From: Acutalibacter sp. 1XD8-33
Lineage (GTDB): Bacteria; Bacillota; Clostridia; Oscillospirales; Acutalibacteraceae
Assembly: GCF_003612555.1 (NCBI RefSeq)
Contig: NZ_RAZF01000001.1
Coordinates: 344,882-408,881, forward strand
Direction: 5' to 3'
Length of the DNA: 64,000 nt
The translations under genes were made by a program, and so were the position numbers. A model generated the notes under the pieces. The model was not told where the DNA came from. It did no database searches and worked only from the letters and a program-made list of their open reading frames with translations. Below, piece after piece: positions 40,956 to 49,581 of this stretch. Each line of letters begins with the position of its first letter. Position 1 is the first letter of the stretch.

Positions 40956-43232
40956 TTATGACAGATGCCAAACATCCTGATTGTACTGGGCGATGGCCCG
41001 GTCAGAGGAGAAGAAGCCCGCCTTGGCGATGTTCACCAGCATCTTCTTCGCCCAGGCCCGGCGGTCCTCATAGGAGGCCAGCAGGCCCTCCTTGGCGGCG
41101 ATATATTCCTTCACGTCCAGCAGGGCCATGAACCAGTCCTTGCGGCTCATATCCTTGTAGAGGCGGCCCAGGTTTTCCGGGTCTCCCAGGCGCATCATGG
41201 TGGGGCTGATGATGAAGTCCAGCAGCGCCTCGATCTCCGGGTCCGCCGGGTAGTAGTCGGCGGCCTTGTAACGGCCCTCGCCCTCCTTGTAGAGGTCGAT
41301 CACCTCGTCGCTGGACTTGCCGAAGATGCAGATGTTCTCGTCCCCCACCAGCTCATGGATCTCCACGTTGGCGCCGTCCTCTGTGCCCAGGGTCACCGCG
41401 CCGTTGAGCATGAACTTCATGTTGCCGGTGCCGCTGGCCTCCTTGGAGGCCAGGGAGATCTGCTCGGAGATGTCGCAGGCGGGAATGAGCTTCTCCGCCC
41501 AGGTGACGTTGTAGTTCTCCACCATGCGCACCTCCAGATAGGGGCTCACGTCCGGGTCGTTCCGGATGAGCTCCGAGAGGCAGAGGATCAGGTGGATGAT
41601 GTCCTTGGCGATGATATAGGCGGGGGCGGCCTTTGCCCCGAAGAGCAAAGTGATCTTCCGCCGGGGCAGGTTCCCGGCCTTGATCTGCTGATACTTCCAG
41701 ATGATATACAGGGCGTTCATCTGCTGGCGCTTGTACTCGTGCAGGCGCTTGATCTGCACGTCGAAGATGGACTCCGGGTCCAGCTCCACCCCGGCCCTCT
41801 CCTTCATATACTGGCAGAGCTGGGCCTTCTTCTCCCCCTTGATCTGGAGGAGCCGGTCCAGGGTGTCCGGGTCGTCCTGGAACTGGAGGAGCTTTTCCAG
41901 CTCATCCGCGTTTTTCTTCCAGCCGGAGCCGATCTTTTCCGTGATGAACCCGCTGAGCTCCGGGTCGCAGTGCATGAGCCACCGGCGGAAGGTGACGCCG
42001 TTGGTCTTGTTGTTGAACTTCTCCGGGTAGGCGTCCGCGAAGGCCTTCAGCTCGGCCTCCTTGAGAATGTCCGTGTGCAGGGCCGCCACGCCGTTGACGG
42101 AGAAGCCGTAGTGGATGTCCATATTCGCCATGTGGACCAGGTTGTGCTTGTCGATGAGATAGAGCTCCTCCTGGTCCGGGAACTTTTCCCTGACCCGGCG
42201 GTCCAGCTCCTCAATGATGGGAACCAGCCCCGGCACGGCCTTTTGCAGGTAGTGCATGGGCCACTTCTCCAGGGCCTCGGCCAGGATGGTGTGGTTGGTG
42301 TAGGCGCAGGTCTTGGAGACGATGGAGATGGCCTCGTCCATGGAGATGCCGTCTTTCTGCATCAGGCGGATGAACTCCGGGATAATCATGGAGGGATGGG
42401 TGTCGTTGATCTGGACCACCGCGTGCTTCCACAGGTCCCGCAGGGCGTAGCCCTTGGCGGAGAGCTCCTTGATGATCAGCTGGGCGGCGTTGCTCACCAT
42501 GAAATACTGCTGATAGACCCGCAGCAGCCTGCCCTCGTCGTCGCTGTCATCGGGGTACAGGAAGAGGGTGAGGTTCTTGTCCACGGCGGTCTTGTCAAAG
42601 CCGATGCCGTCCTTGACCAGGGCCTCGTCCACAGTCTCCAGGTCGAAGAGGTGCAGGCGGTTGCTACCCGCCTCATAGCCGGAAACCACCAGATCGTACA
42701 TCACAGACTTCACCTCCCCGACGGGGAAGGGCACGGAGAAGCTCACGCCGGTCTTTTCCAGCCAGGTATCCGGGGCGTCCGGGGTGGGCAGCCAGCGGTC
42801 CGGGTTCTCATACTGCTTGTTCTCCCAGAAGCTCTGGCGGAACAGGCCGAAGTGGTACAGAAGGCCCACGCCGTCCGCAGGCAGGTTCAAGGTGGCGGCG
42901 GAGTCCAGATAGCAGGCGGCAAGCCTGCCCAGGCCGCCATTGCCCAGAGAGGGCTCGGGCTCGATCTCCTCGATCTCCGAGAGGGACTTGCCCGCCTCCT
43001 CCAGCGCTGCCCGGACCTCCTCGAAGAGGCCCAGGTTGATCAGATTGTTGGAGAGCAGCTTGCCCACCAGGAATTCGGCGGAGACATAGTAGAGCTTCCG
43101 GTCCCCGGAGATCCGGGGGGCCTTTTGCAGCCGCTCCTGGGTGAGGGCCAGAAGCGCCCCGTAGATCTCGGCGTTTTCCGCCTCACTTAGACTTTTTCCG
43201 CTTAGCTTTTTTTCCAGTTCTTCCCGTATCAT
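40956..43232 (-). CDS. glgP: Glycogen/maltodextrin phosphorylase
   Basis: This 758-residue enzyme releases glucose-1-phosphate from alpha-1,4-glucan ends using phosphate and pyridoxal phosphate. It has [59 protein letters not shown] and the PLP-lysine region [28 protein letters not shown]. Its length is somewhat shorter than the usual 790-840. ATG at 43232 with GGAGG nine bases upstream gives a 50-base overlap with malQ, so the two are coupled. GlgP and MalQ together degrade storage glycogen or imported maltodextrin. Confidence 0.95.
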   Translation of the reverse strand: MIREELEKKLSGKSLSEAENAEIYGALLALTQERLQKAPRISGDRKLYYVSAEFLVGKLLSNNLINLGLFEEVRAALEEAGKSLSEIEEIEPEPSLGNGGLGRLAACYLDSAATLNLPADGVGLLYHFGLFRQSFWENKQYENPDRWLPTPDAPDTWLEKTGVSFSVPFPVGEVKSVMYDLVVSGYEAGSNRLHLFDLETVDEALVKDGIGFDKTAVDKNLTLFLYPDDSDDEGRLLRVYQQYFMVSNAAQLIIKELSAKGYALRDLWKHAVVQINDTHPSMIIPEFIRLMQKDGISMDEAISIVSKTCAYTNHTILAEALEKWPMHYLQKAVPGLVPIIEELDRRVREKFPDQEELYLIDKHNLVHMANMDIHYGFSVNGVAALHTDILKEAELKAFADAYPEKFNNKTNGVTFRRWLMHCDPELSGFITEKIGSGWKKNADELEKLLQFQDDPDTLDRLLQIKGEKKAQLCQYMKERAGVELDPESIFDVQIKRLHEYKRQQMNALYIIWKYQQIKAGNLPRRKITLLFGAKAAPAYIIAKDIIHLILCLSELIRNDPDVSPYLEVRMVENYNVTWAEKLIPACDISEQISLASKEASGTGNMKFMLNGAVTLGTEDGANVEIHELVGDENICIFGKSSDEVIDLYKEGEGRYKAADYYPADPEIEALLDFIISPTMMRLGDPENLGRLYKDMSRKDWFMALLDVKEYIAAKEGLLASYEDRRAWAKKMLVNIAKAGFFSSDRAIAQYNQDVWHLS

Positions 43233-44745
43233 CTTGGGATTCCTCCATTCTGGCCCGGGCCGTGATGTCGGTGAGCCGGGCGATTTTTTCGGCAAGTTCT
43301 TTGGTGTTCGCGCCCTTCTCCATGCGCCAGCTCCAGTTCTGGGGGCCCACGGTGGAGGGGGTGTTCATGCGGGCCTCGGAGCCCAGCTCCAGGTAGTCCT
43401 GCATGGGGATGACGCACAGGTCCCCCACGCTGGTGAAGGCGGCGCGGATCATGGCCCACAGGCCGGCCTTTTCCTCGGTGAAGCCCAGATAGTCCTGGGC
43501 CATCTCCAGGTCCCCCTTGGGGGCGTTGCGGATCCAGCCCAGGGTAGTGTCGTTGTCATGGGTGCCGGTGTAGACCACGCAGTGGTTCCCGTAGTTGTGG
43601 GGCAGGTAGCTGCTGTCCTCCCAGGAGGTGAAGGCGAACTGCATCACCTTCATGCCCGGATAGGTGCTGCGCTTTAAAAGGGTTTTCACCGCGGGGGTGA
43701 GATAGCCCAGGTCCTCTGCGATGATGGCCGCGCCGGGCACGGCCTCGTTGATGGCCTGGATAAAGTCGTAGCCAGGGCCCTTGACCCATTTGCCGCCCCG
43801 GGCGGTCTCGTCCCCATAGGGCACGGACCAGTAGCTCTCAAAGCCCCGGAAATGGTCGATGCGCAGCACGTCGAACATGCTGAGCTTGGCCTTCACACAG
43901 GCGATCCACCAGGTATAGCCGTCCTCCTTCATCTTGTCCCAGCGGTAGATGGGGTTGCCCCACAGCTGGCCGTCGGCGGAGAAGGCGTCGGGGGGGCATC
44001 CTGCCACCTGGGTGGGCATGTTGTCCTCGTCCAGCTGGAACTGGCCGGGGTTGGCCCACACGTCGGCACTGTCCCCGGACACATAGATGGGCGTGTCGCC
44101 GATGATGGAGATCCCCTTCTTGTTGGCGTACTTTTTCAGCTTTCCCCATTGCTGGAAGAACATGTATTGGGTGAAGGCATAGTAGTCGATTTCTTTGGAG
44201 AGCTGAGCCCGGGCCTTTTTCATGGCCTCGGGTTTGCGCAGGCGGATGTCCTCCTCCCACTGATACCAGGGCTGGTCCTTATGGGCGGATTTTAGAGCCA
44301 TGAAGAGGGCGTAGTCCTCCAGCCAGGCGGCGTTTTCCTTGCGGAAGCGGGCCAGAGCCTTCTGCTTTTTGAAGTTCTCGAAGGCCTTGCGCAGGATGGG
44401 CTCCTTGGCTTTGCGTACGGCGTCGTAGTCCACCTTGGCGGGGTCCTGGCCCCACTCGGCCTTTTTCAGCCGCTTCTCGGTGACGAGGCCGTCCTCGCAC
44501 AGCAGGTCCAAGTCGATATAGAGGGGGTCTCCGGCAAAGGCGGAGTAGCTCTGGTAGGGGCTGTTGCCAAAGCCCGTGGGGCCCAGGGGCAGCACCTGCC
44601 AGCAGCTCTGGCGGGCGGCTGAGAGATAATCCACCCAGTCCCGTGCGGCTTTGCCCAAGGTGCCGATGCCGTATTTGGAGGGCAGGCTGCTGACGGCCAG
44701 CAGGATGCCGGCCTGACGGGTGAGCCACGAAGATTTTGTTGGCAT
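43183..44745 (-). CDS. malQ: 4-alpha-glucanotransferase MalQ
   Basis: This 520-residue GH77 enzyme transfers glucan segments between maltooligosaccharides, making longer chains for phosphorylase. It has [97 protein letters not shown] (nucleophile aspartate), [10 protein letters not shown] (acid/base glutamate) and [14 protein letters not shown]. The C-terminus ([13 protein letters not shown]) is very basic and runs into the glgP start. A GC-rich hairpin precedes its ribosome site. Confidence 0.95.
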   Translation of the reverse strand: MPTKSSWLTRQAGILLAVSSLPSKYGIGTLGKAARDWVDYLSAARQSCWQVLPLGPTGFGNSPYQSYSAFAGDPLYIDLDLLCEDGLVTEKRLKKAEWGQDPAKVDYDAVRKAKEPILRKAFENFKKQKALARFRKENAAWLEDYALFMALKSAHKDQPWYQWEEDIRLRKPEAMKKARAQLSKEIDYYAFTQYMFFQQWGKLKKYANKKGISIIGDTPIYVSGDSADVWANPGQFQLDEDNMPTQVAGCPPDAFSADGQLWGNPIYRWDKMKEDGYTWWIACVKAKLSMFDVLRIDHFRGFESYWSVPYGDETARGGKWVKGPGYDFIQAINEAVPGAAIIAEDLGYLTPAVKTLLKRSTYPGMKVMQFAFTSWEDSSYLPHNYGNHCVVYTGTHDNDTTLGWIRNAPKGDLEMAQDYLGFTEEKAGLWAMIRAAFTSVGDLCVIPMQDYLELGSEARMNTPSTVGPQNWSWRMEKGANTKELAEKIARLTDITARARMEESQDDTGRTGKKAKRKKSK

Positions 44746-45042
44746 TTTGCTTCACAATCCTTTCGGCCCCGGCTGGTCCTCGGGGCTTTTTTTGCTTAAA
44801 AGCGGCCTTTTGCGCTTATCCATAATAAAGTATATCATGTCTGGGCAAGATTTTCCATATTTTTTGGCGATTCCTAAAAAAATTTACATACCAAAGGAAA
44901 GTATATTTTTAAAAGTGTGTTTTTGCCTCTGGCAGCTGGGGGGTTCTTCTCACCCGCCGGAGGCCAAGCGCAGCGAAGCGAGCACCGCTTTCAAAAAGCA
45001 TGCTTTCTGAAAAAATTCTCATTGCGAAAGGAGCGTCTTTTT
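44746..45042. repeat. Divergent gap with CAAGCGCAGCGAAGCGAGCACCG repeat
   Basis: Next to malQ is hairpin GCCCCGaggaccagccGGGGC (44766-44787), whose U run lies on the plus strand. Further on are TATACTTTATTATGG and the repeat CCAAGCGCAGCGAAGCGAG with CACCGCTTTCAAAAAGC (about 44962-45000). That repeat is also at 37153 and, inverted, at 47235-47300. No clear promoter for the downstream secreted protein is seen. Confidence 0.55.
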
Positions 45043-45846
45043 TTGAAAAGCATTTCCCTTTCCAAACGCACGCTGCTGTCCCTTCTGGCGCTGCTGCTCC
45101 TGGTCCCCGCTGTGCCCGCGAAGGCCTCTCCCGCTCCGTCCGCCGGGCTTAGCCCCCTGGAAAATGCCCTTGTCTCTAAAATGACCGACGAGGTCTATTC
45201 CGCCTATTGGACCCTGCGCGCCTCCCTGAAAACATTGATTACCACCACTGAAGAATTTTCTGCTCTTATCGTCGGCTATACGATCGACGAACTCATAGAA
45301 AAATCCTCCCTTATCGTGCTGGCCAAGAGCACCGGGGAGCGGGAATCCTTCCTGACCTGGGCCACTTCTGGCGGGCAGACCATTCAGACAGACCACAGCT
45401 TCACGGTGGATACTGTCCTTAAGGGAAACCCCTATGGGGACGCCATCGCCGTGCGGACAGACGGCGGCACCGTGGGCGCCTACACGCAGATCTGGTCCTC
45501 TAATCCGGAGTTTGAGCCGGACACCACCTACCTGCTGTTCCTGTACCACCCCGAGGTGGGCAACGGCATCCACACCGAGGGAAATTACTACTATGTCCGG
45601 GGGCTGGTCCAGGGGGCCTATGTGCCTGATGAAAACGGTGGCTTTTACAACCCCTGGACCGAAGAGGAGCTTCCCGCCGAAGCCCTTGTCTCCCCCCTGA
45701 TGGACGAGGAGGGGCCCTCCGCCGAGGAGCAGCGCCGGGAGCTGATAGAGACCTACCGCAGCAACTACGAAAGCGGCTTCGACACCCTGGAGGAATATCA
45801 GCGGAACATGGAGGAGCTGGACGAATACGCGAAGACCGTCTCATAA
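45043..45846 (+). CDS. Secreted protein of unknown function
   Basis: This 267-residue protein starts at TTG (LKSISLSKRT), preceded by AAAGGAG. It has a clear signal peptide, SLSKRTLLSLLALLLLVPAVPAKA, with cleavage expected after AKA. The mature part has YTIDELIEKSSLIVLAKSTGE, FTVDTVLKGNPYGDAIAVRTDGGTVGAYTQ, YLLFLYHPEVGNGIHTEGNYYYVRGL and an acidic end. The layout (a question-of-surface beta barrel with strands of the pattern strand-FTVDTVLKG) resembles uncharacterised secreted proteins of Firmicutes. No function is proposed. It stands alone. Confidence 0.75.
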   Translation: MKSISLSKRTLLSLLALLLLVPAVPAKASPAPSAGLSPLENALVSKMTDEVYSAYWTLRASLKTLITTTEEFSALIVGYTIDELIEKSSLIVLAKSTGERESFLTWATSGGQTIQTDHSFTVDTVLKGNPYGDAIAVRTDGGTVGAYTQIWSSNPEFEPDTTYLLFLYHPEVGNGIHTEGNYYYVRGLVQGAYVPDENGGFYNPWTEEELPAEALVSPLMDEEGPSAEEQRRELIETYRSNYESGFDTLEEYQRNMEELDEYAKTVS

Positions 45847-45847
45847 G

Positions 45848-45955
45848 TATAGTAAACGCACTTGAAAATCGGTAAATGCCGATTTTCAAGCTAGACGGTT
45901 GCCCCACCTGGTTCAAAAGAGGTAGAACACCTCCTTATGAACCGCGTTAACTATA
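45848..45955. repeat. 115-bp element with terminal inverted repeats, copy B
   Basis: The element runs from TATAGTAAACGCACTTG to CCGCGTTAACTATA, with inner hairpin CTTGAAAATCGGtaaatgCCGATTTTCAAG-type and the CCTGGTTCAAAAGAGGTAG arm. The second inner hairpin is damaged (CCTCCTTATGAACC). It starts two bases after the stop of the secreted-protein gene. Confidence 0.8.
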
Positions 45956-46006
45956 ACCCATTTTCCGCCGGAAGGCACAGCTTTTCTTCTCACCCCCATA
46001 AGGGGC

Positions 46007-46080
46007 AAAAAACAATCCGAGTTTTCCCTCAAAAAGCCTTGGCCTTCCAAGCTCTTTGAGAGTTCACTCGGATTATTTTT
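46007..46080. terminator. Bidirectional terminator after the FNT gene
   Basis: AAAAAACAATCCGAGTttt and actACTCGGATTATTTTT-type arms pair, with an inner GCCTTGG / CCAAGC stem. U runs lie on both strands. It separates the rightward secreted-protein gene from the leftward FNT gene. Confidence 0.8.
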
Positions 46081-46081
46081 A

Positions 46082-46705
46082 TCACGCGGCATATGCTTCT
46101 TTCAGCTTCTTTGCCAGCGGGAAAATTACGCCGCCCAGGGCGTTTCCTGCCGTCATCACCAATATGTACAGCAGAGCTTTCGGGCTCCAGACGCTGCCCA
46201 CCGTAAAATAGAACATATTGGCCACACAGTGCTCAAAGCCTGCCAGCACGAAAACCGCGACGCCTAAAAAAAGCCCCAGATATTTTCCCAGCTGATGGGG
46301 ATTTTCCCGGTAGCTCTCCACCGCCAAATAAATGAGGATATTGCAGAACACCGCCAGGATGAACACGCTTCCCGGAGAGTCCTCCAACTTTGCCTGGCAG
46401 ATGGCCCCGGCTTTTTCCGCCCAGTCCAGGCGGGTCCAGGTCAGGGCTGTGCCGGAAATCCAGGCTCCCGCCAAATTCCCCAGCCAGATCAGGCCGCAGT
46501 CCGCCGCGTAAGACGGAGAATTCTGAAACACATAGCAGACTTTTCCCGTAAACAAATTCAAGCCCAATGTACACACGGCGAAAAGCCCCACCGAGAACAT
46601 CGCCGCGCCCACAGCCCGACTGTCGCTGGCCAAAAAAGCCGCTCCCCCAATGGAGATAGCCACCCCCGCCAGCACAGCGTACACAAAAGTGACAAGATGC
46701 TTCAT
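46082..46705 (-). CDS. Formate/nitrite transporter (FNT) family channel
   Basis: This 207-residue membrane protein has six helices and FNT landmarks: GVAISIGGAAFLAS, SVGLFAVCTLGLNLFTGKVCY, GNLAGAWISG and LAGFEHCVANMFYF, where HCVANM holds the conserved pore histidine. The family forms pentameric channels for formate, nitrite, hydrosulfide or lactate. ATG at 46705 follows AGGAGG. It is downstream of a MerR regulator in one apparent operon, so it is probably induced by the regulator's signal. Substrate cannot be told from the sequence. Confidence 0.9.
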   Translation of the reverse strand: MKHLVTFVYAVLAGVAISIGGAAFLASDSRAVGAAMFSVGLFAVCTLGLNLFTGKVCYVFQNSPSYAADCGLIWLGNLAGAWISGTALTWTRLDWAEKAGAICQAKLEDSPGSVFILAVFCNILIYLAVESYRENPHQLGKYLGLFLGVAVFVLAGFEHCVANMFYFTVGSVWSPKALLYILVMTAGNALGGVIFPLAKKLKEAYAA

Positions 46706-46772
46706 AAAGGCCTCCTGTTCGCGTTTTTTGGCGCGGGCAGATCCCCCCGCCGGGCTCCTCCTGGGAAAGGAC

Positions 46773-47123
46773 TTACTTTTTGGCCTCATACCGGGCAATT
46801 TTTTGGTCCAGCCGTTCCAGGGCAGTCTCGATCTGCTGGCGCTGCTCCAGGAGCTCTTCCCGCTGTTTGCGCAGCAGCGCCAGTCGGGCGGGCACGGTGG
46901 ACTCCCCAGCCTGAGAGAGCTTTACATAGTCCACGATGGCCTCCACAGTCAGGCCCGCGCCCCGCAGGCATTTGGCCAGCTCCACCCAGCCCAAGTCCTC
47001 CGGCTGGTAGTCCCGGTGCCCAGAGGGGGCCCGGGTGACGGTGGGGATCATGCCCACCCGCTCATAATAGCGAAGGGTGTCCTGGGTAATACCATATTTT
47101 TCACTGACAGCTTTGATTGTCAC
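46773..47123 (-). CDS. MerR-family transcriptional regulator
   Basis: This 116-residue regulator has an N-terminal winged helix-turn-helix (TIKAVSEKYGITQDTLRYYERVGMIPTVTRAPSGHRDYQPEDL), the second DNA contact (WVELAKCLRGAGLTVEAIVDYVKL) and a dimer coiled coil (REELLEQRQQIETALERLDQKIARYEAKK). No cysteine is placed as in metal sensors, so an organic or redox signal is more likely. It starts with GTG. It is the first gene of an operon with the FNT channel and has a classic MerR-type promoter. Confidence 0.92.
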   Translation of the reverse strand: MTIKAVSEKYGITQDTLRYYERVGMIPTVTRAPSGHRDYQPEDLGWVELAKCLRGAGLTVEAIVDYVKLSQAGESTVPARLALLRKQREELLEQRQQIETALERLDQKIARYEAKK

Positions 47124-47144
47124 GCTTTCTCACCTCGATATACT

Positions 47145-47176
47145 ATTATACTATCTTGACCACACTCCAGGTCAAG
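47145..47176 (-). promoter_or_regulatory. MerR-type promoter with 19-base spacer
   Basis: TTGACC (47170-47175) and TATAAT (47145-47150) are 19 bases apart, the long spacer typical of MerR-activated promoters. The perfect inverted repeat CTTGACC-tggagtgt-GGTCAAG lies between and over the -35 box. It should be bound by the regulator encoded directly downstream. Confidence 0.85.
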
Positions 47177-47229
47177 CGGTGATATTTACCAAAAATGGCT
47201 TTCTTTCCCAGGAACATGTTGGGAACGGT

Positions 47230-47400
47230 TGCGTTCCCTCAAAAAGCACGCTTTTTGAAATCGGTGCTCGCTTCGCTACGCTTGGCCTCCGGCGGGTGAG
47301 AATACCCCCCCCCCCAGCTGCCAGAGGCAAAAAGACACTTTTAAAAATATGCTTTTTCAGAGACAGCGTGCGCAGCCGCTTGTCTTTCAGAAAGTATAAT
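47230..47400. repeat. Inverted CAAGCGTAGCGAAGCGAGCACCG repeat and TATA element
   Basis: AAAGCACGCTTTTTGAAATCGGTGCTCGCTTCGCTACGC is the inverse of the sequence at 44960-45010. It is followed by an unbroken run of 12 to 13 C (about 47306-47318) and by ATATGCTTTTTCAGAGACAGCG...CTTTCAGAAAGTATA (47350-47399). No gene is seen. Confidence 0.65.
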
Positions 47401-47420
47401 TTCCCTGGAAAACGGCACAC

Positions 47421-47509
47421 TATAGGAAACGCAACGGCTCTTAGGAGGTCCGTGACCTCCCAGCCTGGTTCAAAAGAGTATTCTGGCTCTTTTGAACTGC
47501 GTTAACTAT
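47421..47509. repeat. TIR element, shortened copy C
   Basis: The ends TATAGGAAACGCA and TGCGTTAACTAT match the 115-bp element, with GGAGGTCcgtGACCTCC as the first inner hairpin in place of the TTGAAAATCGG stem. The second is TTCAAAAGAGtattctggCTCTTTTGAA. The swapped inner stem is again a perfect hairpin. It ends just before the spoVAE ribosome site. Confidence 0.75.
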
Positions 47510-47529
47510 CCTCCAAAGGAGGGATTTCC

Positions 47530-47886
47530 ATGGAATACGTGAACGCGTTCTGGGTTGGCGGGCTGATCTGCGTGATCGGCCAGCTGCTCATCGACCTGAC
47601 CAAGCTCACCCCCGCCCGGATCATGGTGCTGTTTGTCACCATGGGCGTGCTGTTAGGGGGCGTGGGACTTTACGGCCCCCTGGTGGATTACGCCGGGGCC
47701 GGGGCCACAGTGCCCCTGTGCGGCTTTGGCTGGGCCCTGTCAGAGGGTGTGCGGAAAGCTGTGGTGGAACAGGGGTTTTTGGGCGTGTTTACCGGCGGGC
47801 TGACAGCCGGCGCGGCGGGCACTACGGCGGCGGTGTTCTTTGGCTACCTGGCGGCGCTGGTAGCCAAGCCCAGGGTCAAGACATGA
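47530..47886 (+). CDS. spoVAE: Stage V sporulation protein AE
   Basis: This 118-residue membrane protein matches SpoVAE (SpoVAEB), part of the channel for calcium dipicolinate in the spore: YVNAFWVGGLICVIGQLLIDLTKLTPARIMVLFVTMGVLLGGVGLYGPLVDYAGAGATVPLCGFGWALSEGVRKAV, with about four helices. SpoVAC and SpoVAD, its usual partners, are absent here. Its ribosome site GGAGG is preceded by CCTCC with only AAA between, so the site could be hidden in a small hairpin. The sequence supports a spore-forming organism. Confidence 0.9.
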   Translation: MEYVNAFWVGGLICVIGQLLIDLTKLTPARIMVLFVTMGVLLGGVGLYGPLVDYAGAGATVPLCGFGWALSEGVRKAVVEQGFLGVFTGGLTAGAAGTTAAVFFGYLAALVAKPRVKT

Positions 47887-47892
47887 ACAAAA

Positions 47893-47938
47893 AAGCGAGG
47901 GCTTTTCCCAAGCGGGAAAGGCCCTTGCCGTTTTGTAT
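47893..47938 (+). terminator. Terminator after spoVAE
   Basis: GGGCTTTTCCcaagcGGGAAAGGCCC is followed by a T-rich stretch ending TATTCTTTTTT. It begins about 13 bases after the stop codon. Confidence 0.7.
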
Positions 47939-48003
47939 TCTTTTTTAAAGTAATACTGTGTGTCCCTGGCCGCGCCAGCGCGCGAGCCGGGCCCCCATGC
48001 CGC

Positions 48004-48504
48004 TCAAATAATATCCTCCAGAAAATACCCCAGGGTCTGGACCAGCTTCCCGGTCTCGTACAGCCCGGAAATTTCCCGCCGGTCCATCCAGCGGCACCGG
48101 CGGACCTCGCCTTCCCCCCGGTCCAAGTCCGCCTCCCCGTCAAAATCGAAGAGCCACACGTCCAGAATGTCCCCGAAGCGCACACCGTCCACCCAGTCCC
48201 GCACCTGGCAGAACACCAGCCGCCCGCTCTCCGGGGCAAGGTCGATTCCCAGCTCCTCCCGGACCTCCCGCAGGGCCCCGGCCAGGCTATCCTCCCCCTG
48301 GAGCACCGACCCGCCGGTACACTCCCACAAAAGGGGGAACGTGGGCCGGTCCGCCGCCCGCTGGGAGATCAGATACCGCCCCCGGCTATCCCGTAGCCAC
48401 ACATGCACCACCAGATGAAAGCAGCCCTCGGGGATGGCGTCCCCCCGGACATGCGTCCGTCTCAGAGGCTCCCGGCTGGCCGAATAGAGATCCCAGAGTT
48501 CCAT
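48004..48504 (-). CDS. NUDIX hydrolase, isopentenyl-isomerase-like branch
   Basis: This 166-residue protein has the NUDIX box GGSVLQGEDSLAGALREVREELGID (GX5EX7REXXEEXG) after HLVVHVWLRDSRGRYLISQRAADRPTFPLLWE, which is the pattern of the YfcD/IDI-like branch. Such proteins hydrolyse nucleoside diphosphate-linked compounds; the exact substrate cannot be told. ATG at 48504 is used because AAGGAGG lies upstream. It is transcribed alone. Confidence 0.88.
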   Translation of the reverse strand: MELWDLYSASREPLRRTHVRGDAIPEGCFHLVVHVWLRDSRGRYLISQRAADRPTFPLLWECTGGSVLQGEDSLAGALREVREELGIDLAPESGRLVFCQVRDWVDGVRFGDILDVWLFDFDGEADLDRGEGEVRRCRWMDRREISGLYETGKLVQTLGYFLEDII

Positions 48505-48736
48505 AAAAGCCTCCTTAATCAACTTTTGGAAGTGCCCAAACCATGTATTTGAGGGACGATGTTTGGGGTCTCGGCTGCCAGCTCGGTCGGCGACGGGGAA
48601 TCACCACTGGCGATTGTCGCCCCCTAAGAACCCCACCACCTTTGAGAAAGGTAAGACTTCGTAAAACGAAGTCTGCGAAACTTTTTCTGTTCGCTTGCCA
48701 GGGCTTTTCCCAAAACTTTGACAAGTGAAAACGGGG
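48505..48736. repeat. Repeat block between the NUDIX and mntP genes
   Basis: It has CGGTCGGCGACGGGGAATCACC and ACTGGCGATTGTCGCC (48587-48620), the reverse orientation of the AGT-loop module. ACCTTTgagAAAGGT follows, then GACTTCGTaaaACGAAGTC (48656-48674). No gene is seen. Confidence 0.75.
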
Positions 48737-49303
48737 TTAAAAAGCCAGCAGTCCCAGGTGTTCCAGCAGGATTTTTGTGCCCAGCAGAATCAGGATCACG
48801 CCTCCGGCGATCTCCGCCCGGTTCTTATATTTTGCCCCGAACACGCCGCCCACCTTCACCCCCGCCGCCGAGAGCAGAAAGGTCACCACGCCGATAAATC
48901 CCGCCGCCGCGCCGATGTTCACGTCCAAAAAAGCAAAGCCCACTCCCACCGCCAGGGCGTCGATACTGGTAGCCAGAGCCAGCGGCAGCATGTTCTTGGG
49001 GGCCAGGGAGGCGTCCTCCGCCTCTTCCCCGCCAGACACCGCCTCCCGGATCATGTTGCCGCCGATCACCGCCAGCAGCCCGAAGGCGATCCAGTGGTCC
49101 ACTGCGGTGATGGCCTCTTTAAACTGCACCCCCACCAGATAGCCCGCCACGGGCATCAGCGCCTGAAATCCTCCGAACCAGACCCCTACTAGGGCCATGC
49201 TCTTGCCGTCCGCCTTTTTCAGGGCCAACCCTTTGCAGATTGCCACGGCAAAGGCATCCATAGAAAGCCCCACCGCCAGCAAAAACAGCTCAAAAATATT
49301 CAT
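48737..49303 (-). CDS. mntP: Manganese efflux pump MntP
   Basis: MntP exports excess manganese. The 188-residue protein has six helices and two similar halves: [20 protein letters not shown] and [20 protein letters not shown], each with the aspartate essential in the family. A glycine-rich start ([12 protein letters not shown]) follows GGGAGG. It lies alone, divergent from ilvE, with its own promoter. A manganese riboswitch of the yybP-ykoY class often precedes this gene; the leader here is too short and I see none. Confidence 0.92.
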   Translation of the reverse strand: MNIFELFLLAVGLSMDAFAVAICKGLALKKADGKSMALVGVWFGGFQALMPVAGYLVGVQFKEAITAVDHWIAFGLLAVIGGNMIREAVSGGEEAEDASLAPKNMLPLALATSIDALAVGVGFAFLDVNIGAAAGFIGVVTFLLSAAGVKVGGVFGAKYKNRAEIAGGVILILLGTKILLEHLGLLAF

Positions 49304-49382
49304 CCCGCGCCTCCCTGGTCTCCATAACAGAACCATCCGGATCTGGTTTTCCAAAAAATATATATTTCCGCGCCGTGTGCCT

Positions 49383-49412
49383 ATTATAATCCCCCTTCTT
49401 CCCGTTCGTCAA
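49383..49412 (-). promoter_or_regulatory. Promoter of mntP
   Basis: TTGACG (49407-49412) and TATAAT (49383-49388) are 18 bases apart on the minus strand. The transcript would start about 75 bases before the start codon. Confidence 0.75.
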
Positions 49413-49494
49413 GGCCGGCTCTTTAGAAACCCCTCCGGCAAAGTGGAGAAAAATTATGAAAATTCCCATTTTTGCAGGAGCTTCTCCCCTTTCC

Positions 49495-49523
49495 TTGCAA
49501 TTTCCTCCGTCCGGTATTATAAT
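49495..49523 (+). promoter_or_regulatory. Promoter of ilvE
   Basis: TTGCAA (49495-49500) and TATAAT (49518-49523) are 17 bases apart. The start codon is 58 bases downstream with GAGGGAAGG before it. Confidence 0.75.
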
Positions 49524-49581
49524 TGAAAGTAATTAAGCGCTGGATTCCCGGCGCATCACCTGAAGAGGGAAGGTCAACAAA

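Noticed and set aside
40965..43190. Long open frame of 741 codons on the plus strand opposite glgP
   Set aside because: It mirrors the codon pattern of glgP in a GC-rich genome, has no ribosome site or recognisable domain, and glgP is certain on the other strand. The 724-codon frame opposite uvrC (24981-27155) and the 571-codon frame opposite ftsQ (7515-9230) are rejected for the same reason.
49304..49412. yybP-ykoY manganese riboswitch before mntP
   Set aside because: The predicted leader is only about 75 bases long and shows no pair of conserved loops of this class.
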